NCBI GenBank assembly: GCA_904502095.1
Contig: CAJGDG010000024.1
Location: 1-5,132, forward strand
DNA from: an uncultured Alphaproteobacteria bacterium
GTDB taxonomy: Bacteria; Pseudomonadota; Alphaproteobacteria; Rs-D84
Direction: 5' to 3'
DNA: 5,132 bases
The notes beneath the pieces were generated by a model. The model did no database searches, was not told where the DNA came from, and was given only the letters and a program-made list of their open reading frames with translations. Every line of letters begins with the position of its first letter. Position 1 is the first letter of the stretch. Position numbers and translations under genes: made by a program. Below, in pieces: positions 4,360 to 5,132 of the stretch.

Positions 4360-5132
4360 ATGAAAAAACCGTTGTTGTTGTGTATTATGGATGGCGTAGG
4401 TGTCGCCACAAGCGATAAGTATAATGCTGTAGAACAGGCAAATATGCCGTTCTTTAATGAATTAATCGCAAAATATCCGCATTCAAAACTGGACGCCAGC
4501 GGCGTGGCTGTCGGATTGCCAGATGGCGTTATGGGAAATTCTGAGGTTGGACATATCACAATCGGCGCAGGACGCGTCGTTAACCAATTTTTGCGCAGAT
4601 TTCAACTGGCAAACTGGGATAAAAATGAGCAACTGCAAAAATTTATCGCCAATGTAAAAAATAATGGCGGCGTTGTACATTTGGCAGGCTTGATGTCTGA
4701 CGGCCGTGTGCATGCAGATGTTAACGATATATTGGTCATCGCAAAGTATGTTTTAAATGCCGGCTTGAAAATCTATATTCATTTTATTGCTGATGGTCGT
4801 GATACACCTCCACAGTCTGCACAAAAGTATATCGATTTAATTAAACAAGAGTTGGCAGGTGCATTAAGTGCTGGGCGCGCGTGCTTTGGAACGATTTCTG
4901 GTCGTTATTATGCAATGGACAGAAATAATAATCTGGACCGTACAAAATTGGCGATTGACGCAATCGCAAATGCTGATGCGTCTATTCGTGCAGCGTCGAT
5001 TGATGCGGCATTAGCTGATGCGTATGCGCGTGGCGAAACCGATGAATTTATTAAGCCAACTGTTATTGACGGCGATGTGAAAATTACAGACAAAGATGGT
5101 TTTATCTTTGGAAATTATCGTAGTGACCGTGC
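4360..5132 (+). CDS. gpmI: 2,3-bisphosphoglycerate-independent phosphoglycerate mutase (5' part, truncated by window end)
   Basis: The enzyme interconverts 3-phosphoglycerate and 2-phosphoglycerate in cytoplasmic glycolysis and gluconeogenesis through a phosphoserine intermediate, using two Mn(II) ions. The first 257 residues are visible; the family is usually about 510, so roughly half is missing beyond the window. MDGVG holds the metal ligand Asp11, and MGNSEVGHITIGAGR holds the nucleophile Ser61. LMSDGRVHAD carries the substrate-binding His118, followed by ADGRDTPPQSA (144-154) and GRYYAMDR (181-188), all diagnostic. The loop after His118 diverges from the usual GGVHSH: it reads GRVHADVND. 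The ATG at 4360 is supported by AAGGAAAGA seven to nine bases upstream and by alignment with the family N-terminus. No in-frame stop occurs up to 5132. It is divergent from the XRE regulator, and no other gene is visible in its operon. Confidence 0.96.
   Translation, partial: MKKPLLLCIMDGVGVATSDKYNAVEQANMPFFNELIAKYPHSKLDASGVAVGLPDGVMGNSEVGHITIGAGRVVNQFLRRFQLANWDKNEQLQKFIANVKNNGGVVHLAGLMSDGRVHADVNDILVIAKYVLNAGLKIYIHFIADGRDTPPQSAQKYIDLIKQELAGALSAGRACFGTISGRYYAMDRNNNLDRTKLAIDAIANADASIRAASIDAALADAYARGETDEFIKPTVIDGDVKITDKDGFIFGNYRSDR

Noticed and set aside
4269..5093. Minus-strand open frames opposite gpmI
   Set aside because: They are shadows of a well-conserved glycolytic gene.

Overview
The window looks like part of the chromosome of an alphaproteobacterium with moderate GC, probably from a host-associated or reduced-genome lineage. 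The evidence is a PraR/PhrR-type XRE regulator with the alphaproteobacterial NPIDxHIG...TFQQIQKYEN signature, a standard bacterial tRNA cluster, an ordinary gpmI, and dispersed GTCAT-bounded palindromic repeats resembling those of Rickettsiales and related alphaproteobacteria. The lineage is inferred from family resemblance. There is no rRNA or marker phylogeny here.

Layout, left to right. Positions 1-600 are a repeat-rich accessory patch. A 100-bp composite palindromic element (11-110) ends five bases after the stop of a small GIY-YIG nuclease gene (412-116, minus strand). A 35-bp half-element (427-461) begins 14 bases upstream of its start codon. An identical half-element (518-552) and two decayed tandem units (553-600) follow. 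Positions 3088-611 (minus strand) encode an 825-residue exported protein with 30 cysteines after the signal peptide and a recurring C-x6-C motif. I cannot name it. Positions 3089-3516 hold no gene. They contain that gene's probable promoter, a second 100-bp element (3250-3349) in the opposite orientation to the first, two strong inverted repeats (3397-3443), and the tRNA promoter.

Positions 3517-3794 carry three tRNA genes on the plus strand: Leu(CAG), Ala(CGC) and Leu(TAA). A strong hairpin at 3807-3824, with T-runs on both sides, can terminate the tRNA transcript on one strand and the convergent XRE regulator (4248-3829) on the other. The regulator and gpmI (4360 to the window end, truncated) are transcribed divergently from a 111-bp gap. 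Candidate promoters for both can be drawn from one self-complementary TTGCAA hexamer.

The tRNAs and gpmI are housekeeping genes. The regulator is probably autoregulated and may influence the divergent glycolytic gene, but that is inferred from layout only. The less ordinary material is the GIY-YIG gene bracketed by repeats, the cysteine-rich exported protein, and a tRNA-Ala in which the near-universal G19-C56 tertiary pair appears as A19-U56.
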